This document shows, piece by piece, positions 23,357 through 31,410 of a DNA stretch of 42,480 nucleotides (position 1 is the stretch's first letter; the number at the start of each line of letters is the position of its first letter). This DNA is from CADCTB01 sp964479465. Lineage in GTDB: Bacteria; Actinomycetota; Acidimicrobiia; Acidimicrobiales; AC-14. The translations under genes were made by a program, and so were the position numbers. The stretch is taken from the NCBI GenBank assembly GCA_964479465.1, contig CAYZMG010000033.1:1-42480 (forward strand), in the 5' to 3' direction. A model generated the notes under the pieces. That model made no database searches. It was given only the letters and a program-made list of their open reading frames with translations, and was not told where the DNA came from.

Positions 23357-25735
23357 TCAAGCGTTCCGGCTCGCCGGCGCCCGGCCCGGCGGTTGGGTCG
23401 GGCGGGGACGGGACACCGCCGGCGGGATCGGCCGCGTGACCGGGTTCCCGGTGACCAGCAACTGCTCGCCGTGGTGGCTGAGCAGGAGAGGGTCGCCGGA
23501 CACGACGGTGTAGGTGGCCTCCTCGTGGGTGGCGGAGACCCGCAGGCACCGCTGCCGGTACCAGAGGTGGAAGGCGAACCGGGTGATATCCGAGGGTAGG
23601 CGCGGGGCGAAGGTCAGTGCCCCGCCGGCAGCGCGGAACCCGCCGAAGCCGGCGACCAGCGCCGACCATCCCCCGGCCAGGGCGGCCAGGTGCAGACCGG
23701 CGCCGGTGTTCTCGTGCAGGTCCCTCAAGTCCACCAGCGCCGACTCGGCCAGGTAGTCATACGCCAGCTCGAGATGGCCCATCTCGGCGGCCAGCACGGC
23801 CTGCGTCGCCGCCGACAGCGAGGAGTCACGAACGGTGATGCCCTCGTAGTAGGCGAAGTTGCGGGCCTTCTGTTCCTCGGTGAACGCGTCCGGCCGCAGG
23901 TGCATGGCCAGGACCAGATCGGCCTGCTTGACCACCTGCTTTCGGTAGATGTCGAAGTACGGGAAGTGGAGGAACAGCGGGTACTGGTTCTCGCCGACGC
24001 TTTCGAAGTCCCACACCTCGTGGTGGGTGAAGCCCGCCGACTGCGGGTGCACCCCGAGCTCGGCGTCGTAGGGCACGTACATGGCGTCGGCCGCCTCCTG
24101 CCAGGCCTTGGCCTCGTCGTCGGTGACGCCGAGGGCCGCAGCAGGGGCGGGGTGCCGCTGGACGACGCCGACGGCGGCCATCAGGTTCTGCTGAGCCATG
24201 AGGTTGGTGAAGACGTTGTCGTCGGCCAGGGCGCTGTACTCGTCGGGACCGGTCACGCCGGGAATGCGAAATGTGCCGTCCCGGTCAAAGTGGCCGATCG
24301 ACCGCCACAGGCGCGCCGTCTCCACCAGGATGTCGTGGCCCACATCGCGCTCGAACTCCTCATCACCGGTGGCGTCGACGTAACGGATGACGGCATCGGC
24401 GATGTCGGCGTTGACGTGGAAGGCCGCGGTGCCCGCCGGCCAGTAGCCGGAGCACTCCTCCCCCGCGATCGTCCGCCACGGAAATGCGGCGCCGGCGAAG
24501 CCCAGGGTCCGGGCCCGCGCCCTGGCGATCGGCAGCGTGCCGTGGCGCCAGCGCAGGGCGTCGGCCGCCGCCGCCGGGAATGTGTAGGTGAGCAGCGGCA
24601 GCACGAAGGATTCGGTGTCCCAGAAGGCGTGCCCGTCGTACCCTGATCCGCTGAGGCCTTTGGCGGGAATGGCGCGTCCCTCGGCTCGAGCGCCGGCCTG
24701 GAGGATGTGAAAGAGGGCGAAGCGCACCGCCTGCTCGATCTCCGGGTCTCCGTCGATCTCCACCGCGCTGCCTTCCCAGAAGGCGTCGAGGTACTCGCGC
24801 TGCTCGGCCAGCAGGCCGTCCCACCCGCTCTGGCGGGCTGCGGTCAGGGCGGCGACGACCTGGTCGAGCAGGGCCTGGCGCGACCGGAGGCTCGACCATC
24901 CGTAGGCGAGGAACTTCACGATGCGCAGGCGCTGGCCCGGCCTCAGCACGGTGGTCACCGTCACCCGCCCGGTGTCGGGCCCGGACTCGGCCACCACCTC
25001 AGTGAGCGGCGGGCCGTCCACCCCGCTCTGTTGGCCGCTCGGGCCCTCAATGATGTGGTCCATGGCCGCCGCCATGCGCAGGCCGCTCAGCGCCGCGTGG
25101 TGGGCCAGCTCGACCGCGGTGCGGCCCCGGGCGCCGTGGTCCTCCGAGATGAGAGGCGATGCCAGGGCGGCAGCCACGCGGGGGTCGTTGCTGGGCCGGG
25201 GCATGGGCTCGTTCGCCACCAGCTCGGACTGGACGACCACCCGGGCCTTGTCGCCCACCGCCTCCACCTCGTAGGCGATGGCCGCCACGGCCCGTTGGGT
25301 GAAGGAGACGAGCCGGGTCGAGCGGATCCGGACCGCCTGACCGGCGGGCGACACCCAGTCGACGTCCCGGGTGAGCGTGCCCGCCCGCATATCGAGCACC
25401 CGCTCATGGCCGTCGAGTCGGCCGTAACGGACGTCGAACGGCTCGTCATCGACCAGGAGCCGAAGCAGCTTGCCGTTGGTGACGTTGATCATGGTCTGGC
25501 CCGACTCCGGGTAGCCGTAGCCGGCCTCGGCGTAGGGCAGCGGGCGGAGCTCGTGGTAGCCGTTCAGGTAGGTGCCGGGGAGCCCGTAGGGCTCCCCCTC
25601 GTCCAGGTTGCCCCGCAGGCCCAGGTGGCCGTTGGCGAGGGCGAAGAGCGACTCGGACTGGCCCAGCACGTCGAGGTCCAGCGACGTCTCATGGATGCGC
25701 CAGGTCTCGGCGGGGAAGCAGGGATGATCGATCAC
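23357..25735 (-). CDS. Glycoside hydrolase family 65 disaccharide phosphorylase
   Basis: A 792-residue enzyme of the GH65 family (maltose, trehalose, kojibiose phosphorylases). An N-terminal beta-sandwich domain (residues about 1-260) precedes an (alpha/alpha)6 barrel. Diagnostic barrel elements are the HAFWDTESFVLP segment and GVTGPDEYSALADDNVFTN, whose Glu is the general acid; KQADLVLAMHL also fits. It phosphorolyses an alpha-glucoside to beta-glucose 1-phosphate and a sugar in the cytoplasm. The exact disaccharide cannot be decided from sequence; trehalose or maltose are most likely. Start is GTG at 25735, directly after the lipoprotein gene (15-nt gap). No mutase (PgmB) gene is adjacent. 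Confidence 0.93.
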   Translation of the reverse strand: MIDHPCFPAETWRIHETSLDLDVLGQSESLFALANGHLGLRGNLDEGEPYGLPGTYLNGYHELRPLPYAEAGYGYPESGQTMINVTNGKLLRLLVDDEPFDVRYGRLDGHERVLDMRAGTLTRDVDWVSPAGQAVRIRSTRLVSFTQRAVAAIAYEVEAVGDKARVVVQSELVANEPMPRPSNDPRVAAALASPLISEDHGARGRTAVELAHHAALSGLRMAAAMDHIIEGPSGQQSGVDGPPLTEVVAESGPDTGRVTVTTVLRPGQRLRIVKFLAYGWSSLRSRQALLDQVVAALTAARQSGWDGLLAEQREYLDAFWEGSAVEIDGDPEIEQAVRFALFHILQAGARAEGRAIPAKGLSGSGYDGHAFWDTESFVLPLLTYTFPAAAADALRWRHGTLPIARARARTLGFAGAAFPWRTIAGEECSGYWPAGTAAFHVNADIADAVIRYVDATGDEEFERDVGHDILVETARLWRSIGHFDRDGTFRIPGVTGPDEYSALADDNVFTNLMAQQNLMAAVGVVQRHPAPAAALGVTDDEAKAWQEAADAMYVPYDAELGVHPQSAGFTHHEVWDFESVGENQYPLFLHFPYFDIYRKQVVKQADLVLAMHLRPDAFTEEQKARNFAYYEGITVRDSSLSAATQAVLAAEMGHLELAYDYLAESALVDLRDLHENTGAGLHLAALAGGWSALVAGFGGFRAAGGALTFAPRLPSDITRFAFHLWYRQRCLRVSATHEEATYTVVSGDPLLLSHHGEQLLVTGNPVTRPIPPAVSRPRPTQPPGRAPASRNA

Positions 25736-25750
25736 GGGGCCCGGCTCCGA

Positions 25751-26410
25751 TCAGTCGGCGATCTTGCGGGACCAGAAGGCGGGGTCGCCGCCCAGAATCT
25801 GGTCCACCTTCTGGCTGGCGTTGCCCACGATGACGATCATCCGGCCGGCGCCCTGAGTGAGGTCGGCGATCCTCGTGTCACAGCAGAAGGGCGCCAACGC
25901 GCCGTAGGCGCCGGTCACCTTGGCTGCGGCGTCGCCGACCTGCACGCCGGCCTTGGTCGCCGGTCCCGGCCCCGTGGCCTTCCAGTCGGTGAGCAGCGGC
26001 GACGTCACCGAGTCGGTGCCGAAGGCCAGGGAGAGGCCGCGGTTCCCGTTGAGATCCCAGTAGAGGGCGTCGTACTTCTGCCCGCTGAGGTCGGTCTCCT
26101 GGCTGGTCCTCGTCGGCTGGCCGAGCACGGCGATGGCCTGGCCCTTCGTGGCGCCGAGGGGGATGCCGGCCACCGTGTCGGGCTCGACGACAGCAGTGGC
26201 CGCCGTCGGCCGGCGGGTGGTAGAGGTGGCGGCCGGCGGCCGTGTGGTGGTCGTCGAGGGGGCCGCAGTGGTGCTGGGCGCGGCGGCGGTGGTCGCAACG
26301 GCGATGGTGGTCGCCGCCGGCGCCGCCGCGCCGTCGTCGCCCGAGCCGCACGCGACTGCGGCCAGGGCGACAAGGGCCAGGCCGGCAACCCTCCGAGACA
26401 GCATCGGCAT
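25751..26410 (-). CDS. Lipoprotein with Thr/Ala/Pro-rich linker
   Basis: A 219-residue lipoprotein. MPMLSRRVAGLALVALAAVAC is a signal peptide ending in a lipobox with Cys21; GSGDDG follows. Residues about 27-70 are a low-complexity linker of Ala, Thr, Pro and Ser, then a roughly 140-residue folded domain begins with VAGIPLGATKGQAIAVLGQP. That start resembles BamE/SmpA-type small lipoproteins (G-x-T-K-x-x-V-x-x-x-LG-x-P), an inference from one motif. The domain has a CCDTR pair of cysteines. A second in-frame ATG two codons in is an alternative start. It is divergent from glnII and upstream of the GH65 gene; the glnII regulatory repeats lie within the shared gap. Confidence 0.8.
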   Translation of the reverse strand: MPMLSRRVAGLALVALAAVACGSGDDGAAAPAATTIAVATTAAAPSTTAAPSTTTTRPPAATSTTRRPTAATAVVEPDTVAGIPLGATKGQAIAVLGQPTRTSQETDLSGQKYDALYWDLNGNRGLSLAFGTDSVTSPLLTDWKATGPGPATKAGVQVGDAAAKVTGAYGALAPFCCDTRIADLTQGAGRMIVIVGNASQKVDQILGGDPAFWSRKIAD

Positions 26411-26440
26411 ACGTTAGAGGGCGCCCAGCCGGTGCGGGCG

Positions 26441-26462
26441 GTTCACAGAGCGTTCACAATTC
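26441..26462. promoter_or_regulatory. Two 11-nt direct repeats (PHO-box-like) upstream of glnII
   Basis: GTTCACAGAGC is followed immediately by GTTCACAATTC, two 11-nt units sharing GTTCACA. Eleven-nt repeats on GTTCA are how I recall the Streptomyces PhoP binding box, and PhoP is known there to act on glutamine synthetase genes. The response regulator at 31411 is the obvious candidate to bind, and the gap is shared with the divergent lipoprotein gene. Confidence 0.6.
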
Positions 26463-26469
26463 AGAATTG
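26457..26469. promoter_or_regulatory. Perfect 13-bp palindrome at the glnII promoter
   Basis: CAATTC-A-GAATTG is a perfect inverted repeat overlapping the second 11-nt direct repeat. It may be part of a second regulator site or come from the AT-rich nature of the promoter. No known regulator was matched. Confidence 0.35.
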
Positions 26470-26562
26470 GTTCCGCAACGCAGGTAAGGCTCACTATTGG
26501 GGTTCCGAAGATCTGTCGGGTCGGCTGCACCGCGGCCCCCGACCCGCTACCCGAGGAGAGAC

Positions 26563-27576
26563 GTGGTCTACAAAGCTGAGTACATCTGGGTCGACGGCAC
26601 CGAGCCGACGGCCAAGCTGCGGTCCAAGACCAAGGTCCTGGCCGACGGAGCGGAGCTTCCCATCTGGGGCTTCGACGGTTCGTCGACCAACCAGGCGCCG
26701 GGCAACGCCTCGGACTGTGTGCTGCAGCCGGTGTTCAGCTGCCCCGACCCCATCCGGGGCGGGAACGACGTCCTCGTGCTCTGCGAGGTGCTGCTTACCG
26801 ACATGACCCCCCACCCCACCAACACCCGCGCCGCCCTGCGCGAGGTGAACGAGCGCTACGCGGCCCAGGAGCCGTGGTTCGGCATCGAGCAGGAGTACAC
26901 CTTCTTCGAGGGCAGCCGGCCCCTCGGCTTCCCGCCGCACGGCTTCCCCGCCCCCCAGGGCGGCTACTACTGTGGTGTCGGCTCGGACGAGATCTTCGGC
27001 CGGCCCATCGTCGAGAAGCACATGCAGGCCTGCATCGACGCCGGCCTGCTGTTCTCCGGTATCAACGCCGAGGTCATGCCCGGTCAGTGGGAGTTCCAGA
27101 TCGGCCCAGGCTCGCCGCTCGACGTCTCCGACCACCTGTGGGTGGCCCGCTGGCTGCTCTACCGCACCGCCGAGGACTTCGACGTGTCGGCCACGCTCGA
27201 CCCCAAGCCGGTCCACGGCGACTGGAACGGCGCCGGCGCCCACACCAACTTCTCCACCAAGGCCATGCGTAACGGGTACGACCCGGTTATCGCCGCCTGC
27301 GAGGCCCTGGGCGAGAACTTCATGGAGCACGTCCGCGAGTACGGCTTCGGCATCGAGGCCCGCCTGACCGGCCTCCACGAGACCGCGCCGTGGAACGAGT
27401 TCAGCTACGGCGTATCGAACCGGGGCGCTTCCGTCCGCATCCCGTGGCAGGTCGAGGTGGACAAGAGCGGCTACATCGAAGACCGCCGGCCCAATGCCAA
27501 CTGTGACCCTTATCTGGTCACCAAGGCCATCACCCAGACAGTCTGCTCCGCGCTCGAGAAGAAGAGCCTGGCCTGA
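26563..27576 (+). CDS. glnII: Glutamine synthetase type II (eukaryotic-like)
   Basis: A 337-residue GSII. The N-terminal beta-grasp domain starts with YKAEYIWVDG and includes LPIWGFDGSSTNQA; the catalytic domain shows FGIEQEYTFFEG, NAEVMPGQWEFQIGP and GDWNGAGAHTNFST, which hold metal, glutamate and ATP. It makes glutamine from glutamate, ammonia and ATP, with a decamer expected. The start is GTG at 26563, a few bases after GAGGAGAG, and agrees with the conserved first strand; an upstream in-frame extension lies in the promoter region. GSII lacks the adenylylation tyrosine loop of GSI. The TTCACA repeats suggest phosphate/nitrogen-linked transcription control. A strong terminator follows 18 nt after the stop. 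Confidence 0.97.
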   Translation: MVYKAEYIWVDGTEPTAKLRSKTKVLADGAELPIWGFDGSSTNQAPGNASDCVLQPVFSCPDPIRGGNDVLVLCEVLLTDMTPHPTNTRAALREVNERYAAQEPWFGIEQEYTFFEGSRPLGFPPHGFPAPQGGYYCGVGSDEIFGRPIVEKHMQACIDAGLLFSGINAEVMPGQWEFQIGPGSPLDVSDHLWVARWLLYRTAEDFDVSATLDPKPVHGDWNGAGAHTNFSTKAMRNGYDPVIAACEALGENFMEHVREYGFGIEARLTGLHETAPWNEFSYGVSNRGASVRIPWQVEVDKSGYIEDRRPNANCDPYLVTKAITQTVCSALEKKSLA

Positions 27577-27594
27577 GCGAGGACATGGTGTGAG

Positions 27595-27622
27595 AAGAGG
27601 GCGCCCGGCGGGGCGCCCTCTT
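27595..27622. terminator. Strong bidirectional terminator between glnII and subtilase gene
   Basis: A perfect 12-bp stem: AAGAGGGCGCCC (27595-27606), a 4-nt loop GGCG, and GGGCGCCCTCTT (27611-27622). The gene ends are convergent, and the short T and A runs at either side suit rho-independent termination in both directions. Confidence 0.85.
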
Positions 27623-27627
27623 TCACC

Positions 27628-29787
27628 TCAGGGGCAGGACGCCAGCTGGTCGCCGGCCTGGCCCCCGCCGGCGCAGGTGTCGGTGTCGGGACCGCCGACC
27701 AGACGGTCGACGCCCAGGCCGCCGAACACCACGTCGGCGCCGGCCCCGCCGCTGAGGTCGTCGTCGCCGGCGTCGCCGGAGAGAATGTCGTCGCCGTTCC
27801 CGCCCTCGATCCTGTCGTTGCCAGGTCCCCCACACAGGATGTCGTTCCCGTCGCCGCCGGCGATCTGGTCGTTTCCGCCCTGGCCGAAGATGGTGTCGTT
27901 ACCGCCACCGCCGAAGATGCGGTCGTCGCCCGGCGTGCCGTAGATGACGTCGTCCCCAGCCGTCCCGATGGTGATCAGCCCGGCGGAGGCGATGATGATC
28001 GCTCCGGGGCCCGGCGGTGGTGGGGCGGCGCAGGCCACGCCGAGGATCGACTGCGCCTGGATGAACCCGAAACCGGTGTCGAAATCGAAGCCGGGGGGGC
28101 CCATGTCGATGGCTGTCGTCTCCAGCTGGGTGTAGAGCTGCGCCGGCGTGAGGGCCGGGTTGGCATCGAGCAGCAGGGCGGCAAATGCGGCGGCATGGGG
28201 CGTCGCCGCCGACGTGCCGAAGAAATTCGGGAAGGTGTCGGCGTCCGAACCGTTGCCCGGATCCGCGATGTCGTTGCCGAAGAAGGTGGTGTTGGTTCCG
28301 TCGGGGGCGACGATCCTCGGCTTCTGGCGGATCACCGGCGTGATGGCGGCGCCGGCGGTGTCGAAGAGGATCGGGGTGCCACCGCCGGAGGAGAAGGTCT
28401 CACGCACCGGCGGGTTGGTGCCGAACACCGGCGTGTTGTTGTAGAAGGCGGCGCCGACGGCCTCGGCGTTGGTGGCGTTGGCGTGGGCCACCAGGGTGGA
28501 GCTGTTGGTGGCGAACTCGTTGATGGTGATGTTGCCCCGGTAGTCCATGTACTTCATCCGCCCGGGGTTGGCGCCGGCCACCCGGGACAGCTGGACGGTG
28601 AAGGTGGTGTTCGTCGCCGCCATCGGGTTGGTGAAGTTGACGACCTCGACGGGGTCGCCCCCGGCGTTGTTGTTGGCGCCCGTGGCCACCACCGTGTTGG
28701 TGTTGTCCAGCAGGCAGAGGTCCATGTTGTTGGCCGACCCGGGGGCGCCGCTGACGCTGAAGAACGGCTGGTCCCACTGGAACGAAAGGGTCACGTTGCT
28801 GCCGGCGGGGATGGTGACCTGCTGGGCGGTGTCGACGCCGGGACCGGGGTCGAAGTCGTGGAGGCGGCCGCCGCAGCCGTTGTTGCCCGAGTCCCGGAAG
28901 CCGCTCTCGTAGGCCCGGCGGCCGAAGTTGCCGGCCAGGGAGAAGTAGGCGACTCCTCCGTTGACGACCTGGTCGACGGCCTGGGCGATGATCCCGTCCT
29001 GGTAGAAGGGCTCGGCAAAGTAGAAGATGTCGTCGTTGATGATGTCGGCGCCGGCGGCCTGCAGGTCGAGGATGCCCTGGGCGAAGTGGGCCTGGCCCTC
29101 GAAGGCGTTGTGGAACAGCTGCTGGGCGCCCGGGGCCACGTCGTGGATCAGTTGCATCATGGCCCGCCCCTCGTCGCTCGCCGGGCAGGGGCCCTCGTCG
29201 AGGTTATTGACCCCGGCGGGCAGGTCGTTGGTCGCCACATCGCCGGCCGCGCCGCCCAAGCAGTCGTAGCTGTCGGACATGGTGCCGACGACGACGCCGG
29301 TGCCGTCCACGCCCTCGATGGCCCGCAGCAGGTCGGTGCCCATCGCCGCGTCACCCTGGCTGTCGACGTTGCCCACACCTGTCCCCGCCTGCACGGGCCG
29401 CATGAACTTGAGGCTGGGCAGGTCGGCGGCGGCGACGAGAGAGGCGATCGGTAGGCGGCCGCTCACCATACGGCCGAAGGTGTCGCCGCCCGTCAGCCCG
29501 AGCTCCCGCAGATCGGAAAGGAGCGCGGCGGCGCCGGCGGAGGCGGTGGCGTCGACAGCGACGGACGTGGCCTCCTCGGCGAAGACGCCGCGCCGGCTGT
29601 GGTCGGCGGGCGTAACCGGTGGGGTCACCAGAGTCGAAAGGCCGTCGAGGAGCTTGGCCGTTCCCTGAGGTGGGGCCGGCGCCGTCTGGGCGCCGGCGGC
29701 CGGGCCGAACGGCGCCACCGCAGTCTGGAGGCCGACCAGCCCGAACACGGCCGCTACTGACAACGACCGAAGCCGTCTACTCGACAT
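27628..29787 (-). CDS. Secreted subtilase-family (S8) protease with RTX-like calcium repeats
   Basis: A 719-residue secreted protein. A signal peptide ends near AGAQ (about residues 1-34); a propeptide-like region runs to about 140, ending with RPVQAGTG. The S8 domain shows VVVGTMSDSYDCLGG (catalytic Asp), FSLAGNFG (oxyanion Asn) and GTSAATPHAAAF (catalytic Ser). At the His position the sequence is DEGRAMMQLIHDVAPG, with Glu where subtilisins have His. The last 100 residues are six or more GGxGxD calcium-binding repeats, for example GGGGNDTIFGQGGND, typical of RTX proteins. It may act outside the cell, with calcium needed for folding. The gene follows a lipoprotein that copies its propeptide. 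The start has a GGAAGGGG ribosome-binding site. Confidence 0.9.
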   Translation of the reverse strand: MSSRRLRSLSVAAVFGLVGLQTAVAPFGPAAGAQTAPAPPQGTAKLLDGLSTLVTPPVTPADHSRRGVFAEEATSVAVDATASAGAAALLSDLRELGLTGGDTFGRMVSGRLPIASLVAAADLPSLKFMRPVQAGTGVGNVDSQGDAAMGTDLLRAIEGVDGTGVVVGTMSDSYDCLGGAAGDVATNDLPAGVNNLDEGPCPASDEGRAMMQLIHDVAPGAQQLFHNAFEGQAHFAQGILDLQAAGADIINDDIFYFAEPFYQDGIIAQAVDQVVNGGVAYFSLAGNFGRRAYESGFRDSGNNGCGGRLHDFDPGPGVDTAQQVTIPAGSNVTLSFQWDQPFFSVSGAPGSANNMDLCLLDNTNTVVATGANNNAGGDPVEVVNFTNPMAATNTTFTVQLSRVAGANPGRMKYMDYRGNITINEFATNSSTLVAHANATNAEAVGAAFYNNTPVFGTNPPVRETFSSGGGTPILFDTAGAAITPVIRQKPRIVAPDGTNTTFFGNDIADPGNGSDADTFPNFFGTSAATPHAAAFAALLLDANPALTPAQLYTQLETTAIDMGPPGFDFDTGFGFIQAQSILGVACAAPPPPGPGAIIIASAGLITIGTAGDDVIYGTPGDDRIFGGGGNDTIFGQGGNDQIAGGDGNDILCGGPGNDRIEGGNGDDILSGDAGDDDLSGGAGADVVFGGLGVDRLVGGPDTDTCAGGGQAGDQLASCP

Positions 29788-29834
29788 GTTGTCCCCTTCC
29801 GTTCCCCCGCTCCGCGGTCCGCTGGTCTGCTCGG

Positions 29835-30227
29835 CTACCCCGTGCCGGCCTGCGTCGGCCGGACGAACTGCAGGCTAGCGAGCCGCTGAGCCCGCTCGAA
29901 GGATGCAACAGGCAACCAGCCGTTGATCACCCGCCCGACCACCACTCCGTCGCGCATGCCCAGGGCCTCGAGGTCGCGCAGCAACACCTGGGGGTCGCCC
30001 GAGGCGACGGCCTCGATCAGGACGCGCCCGTCGCGCTGGGTCCACTCGGGCCCGAGGGCGAGCAGGGCCGGCGCCGTGGATGACGTCGACGCCGCCGGCG
30101 CCGGCCGGGTGGTCGAGGGCGAGGACGCGACCACCGGCGAGGAACCCCTGTCCGCCGGCTCCCGGCCGCAGCCGGCCAGGGCCAGGGCGAGCAGGGCGGC
30201 GGCGCACCGCAGGCAGCGTTTCGTCAC
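29835..30227 (-). CDS. Lipoprotein resembling the propeptide of the neighbouring subtilase
   Basis: A 130-residue lipoprotein: MTKRCLRCAAALLALALAGC is a signal peptide with lipobox LAGC (Cys20), followed by a Ser/Thr/Pro/Ala linker to about residue 53. The last 49 residues align without gaps to the propeptide end of the downstream subtilase (26 identical by eye): LLRDLEALGM pairs with LLSDLRELGL, and both end RPxQAGTG. In the protease this boundary is where the propeptide meets the catalytic part; here the stop codon follows directly. Proteases' propeptides often act as tight inhibitors and folding helpers, so a membrane-tethered inhibitor or chaperone is a good guess. It is encoded 47 nt upstream of the protease on the same strand, likely one operon. 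Confidence 0.8.
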   Translation of the reverse strand: MTKRCLRCAAALLALALAGCGREPADRGSSPVVASSPSTTRPAPAASTSSTAPALLALGPEWTQRDGRVLIEAVASGDPQVLLRDLEALGMRDGVVVGRVINGWLPVASFERAQRLASLQFVRPTQAGTG

Positions 30228-30328
30228 GGTTCTTCGACGACGACCCTACCCACCCAGGTTCCCGGGCACCGCCTGGCCGCGGCGTGGGTCCACCGGTTCG
30301 GAAGTCACCGTCGGTAGCGTTCGGGGCC

Positions 30329-30868
30329 GTGCAGACTGCGGCGGACCGACGGAGCATCCCGACGGAGCCGGCCCCCACCGACATCGGCCGGCAGAAGCGG
30401 GCTCGGGCCGGACGGCGGGTCTTCGTCGTCCTCCTGGGGTTGTTCCTCCTGCTGGGCGCATTGGGCTTCTACGGGGTGCGCAAGACGTCGGCGTCGGCCG
30501 CCGGCGGCGGCTACGAGGTCTCGGTCGACTACGCCAGCGTCTCCCGCCCCGGGGTGGCCACCCCGTGGTCGTTCGAGGTCCGCCGGCCCGGCGGCTTCCC
30601 CGACGGCGTCACGGTGACGGTCACCTCGGATTACTTCGAAGTCTTCGACGAGAACGGTCTCGGGCCGACGCCGGCCGAGGAGACGACCGACGGTGACCTG
30701 ACCGTCTGGCGGTTCGCCCCGACGACGTCGGACACGCTGTCGGTCTCCTTCGACGCCCGCATCGAACCCGGCGTGCAGTTGACCACGGCCAAGGGTGAGC
30801 TGTCCGTGCTCGGCCCCGACGGCCAGCCGGCGGTCACCGTCGGTTTCAGGACCTTCGTGATGCCCTGA
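30329..30868 (+). CDS. Membrane-anchored protein of unknown function
   Basis: A 179-residue protein with GTG start at 30329. Basic residues (RQKRARAGRR) precede one hydrophobic helix at 31-50 (VFVVLLGLFLLLGALGFYGV), so it is a type II membrane protein with most of the chain outside. The exterior part is beta-rich and acidic (YEVSVDYASVSRPG, TVTVTSDYFEVFDENGLGP), resembling a small immunoglobulin-like or surface fold; no family recognised. The frame extends upstream of 30329, but that segment is antisense to the lipoprotein gene. Its TGA shares an A with the ATG of the DUF421 gene (TGATG), so the two are translated together. Confidence 0.7.
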   Translation: MQTAADRRSIPTEPAPTDIGRQKRARAGRRVFVVLLGLFLLLGALGFYGVRKTSASAAGGGYEVSVDYASVSRPGVATPWSFEVRRPGGFPDGVTVTVTSDYFEVFDENGLGPTPAEETTDGDLTVWRFAPTTSDTLSVSFDARIEPGVQLTTAKGELSVLGPDGQPAVTVGFRTFVMP

Positions 30869-31350
30869 TGGAGATCATCCTCCGTTCGACGGTCATCTAC
30901 TTCGTCCTCTGGGGCGTGGCCCGCGGCGTCGGCAAGCGTGAACTGTCCGAGATGACCGCCTTCGAGCTGATCCTTCTGGTGGTGATGGGCGACCTCATCC
31001 AACAGGGCGCCACCCAGGAGGACATGTCGCTGACCGGCGCCGCCCTCGCAGTCGGCACCCTGACCATGTGGGTCCTCGTCTTCGCCTACCTCTCCTGGCG
31101 GTTCCGGGGCGCCCGGCCGGTACTCGAAGGAGTGCCGGTGGTCGTCGTGCACAACGGCGAGCCGCTGGACGAGGTGCTCGCCATCGAGCGGCTGACCCTT
31201 GAGGAGATCTGCGAGGCCGCCCGCAACCAGGGCATCACTGATCTCGCCGAGGTCGACATCGGCGTGCTCGAGCCCGACGGCAGGTTCTCGTTCCTCAAGT
31301 TCTCCGGGCAGTCCGACCAGCAGGGATCCCCCGAGAAACACGCCGGCTGA
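30868..31350 (+). CDS. DUF421/YetF family membrane protein
   Basis: A 160-residue protein with about three N-terminal transmembrane helices (starting MEIILRSTVIYFVLWGVARG) followed by a cytoplasmic YetF domain. Typical DUF421 elements are GKRELSEMTAFELILLVVMG at 22-41 and VVVVHNGEPLDEVLAIERLT in the cytosolic part. YetF proteins of Bacillus are linked to envelope and spore functions; no reaction is known. The ATG overlaps the stop of the anchored protein. The two-component operon starts 60 nt downstream. Confidence 0.88.
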   Translation: MEIILRSTVIYFVLWGVARGVGKRELSEMTAFELILLVVMGDLIQQGATQEDMSLTGAALAVGTLTMWVLVFAYLSWRFRGARPVLEGVPVVVVHNGEPLDEVLAIERLTLEEICEAARNQGITDLAEVDIGVLEPDGRFSFLKFSGQSDQQGSPEKHAG

Positions 31351-31366
31351 AGGAGAAGCACAGCGC

Positions 31367-31401
31367 CTTCACAGGCGCTTCACAGCCGAACCGGCGACAA
31401 T
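31367..31401 (+). promoter_or_regulatory. Promoter of the two-component system with 11-nt direct repeats
   Basis: CTTCACAGGCG and CTTCACAGCCG form two adjacent 11-nt units at 31367-31388. A -10-like GACAAT follows at 31396-31401, and the ATG of the regulator lies 9 nt after that. Transcription would begin almost at the ATG, giving a leaderless message. The repeats match those at glnII and htrA, which suggests autoregulation. Confidence 0.6.
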
Positions 31402-31410
31402 GGCAAGTGA

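Noticed and set aside
26150..26345. Possible short tandem repeats in the lipoprotein linker
   Set aside because: They encode low-complexity Thr/Ala/Pro sequence, not a separate element.
27640..27930. A periodic pattern like a CRISPR or minisatellite
   Set aside because: The period comes from the nine-residue GGxGxDxxx calcium-binding repeats in the subtilase; the units are not identical and there are no spacers.
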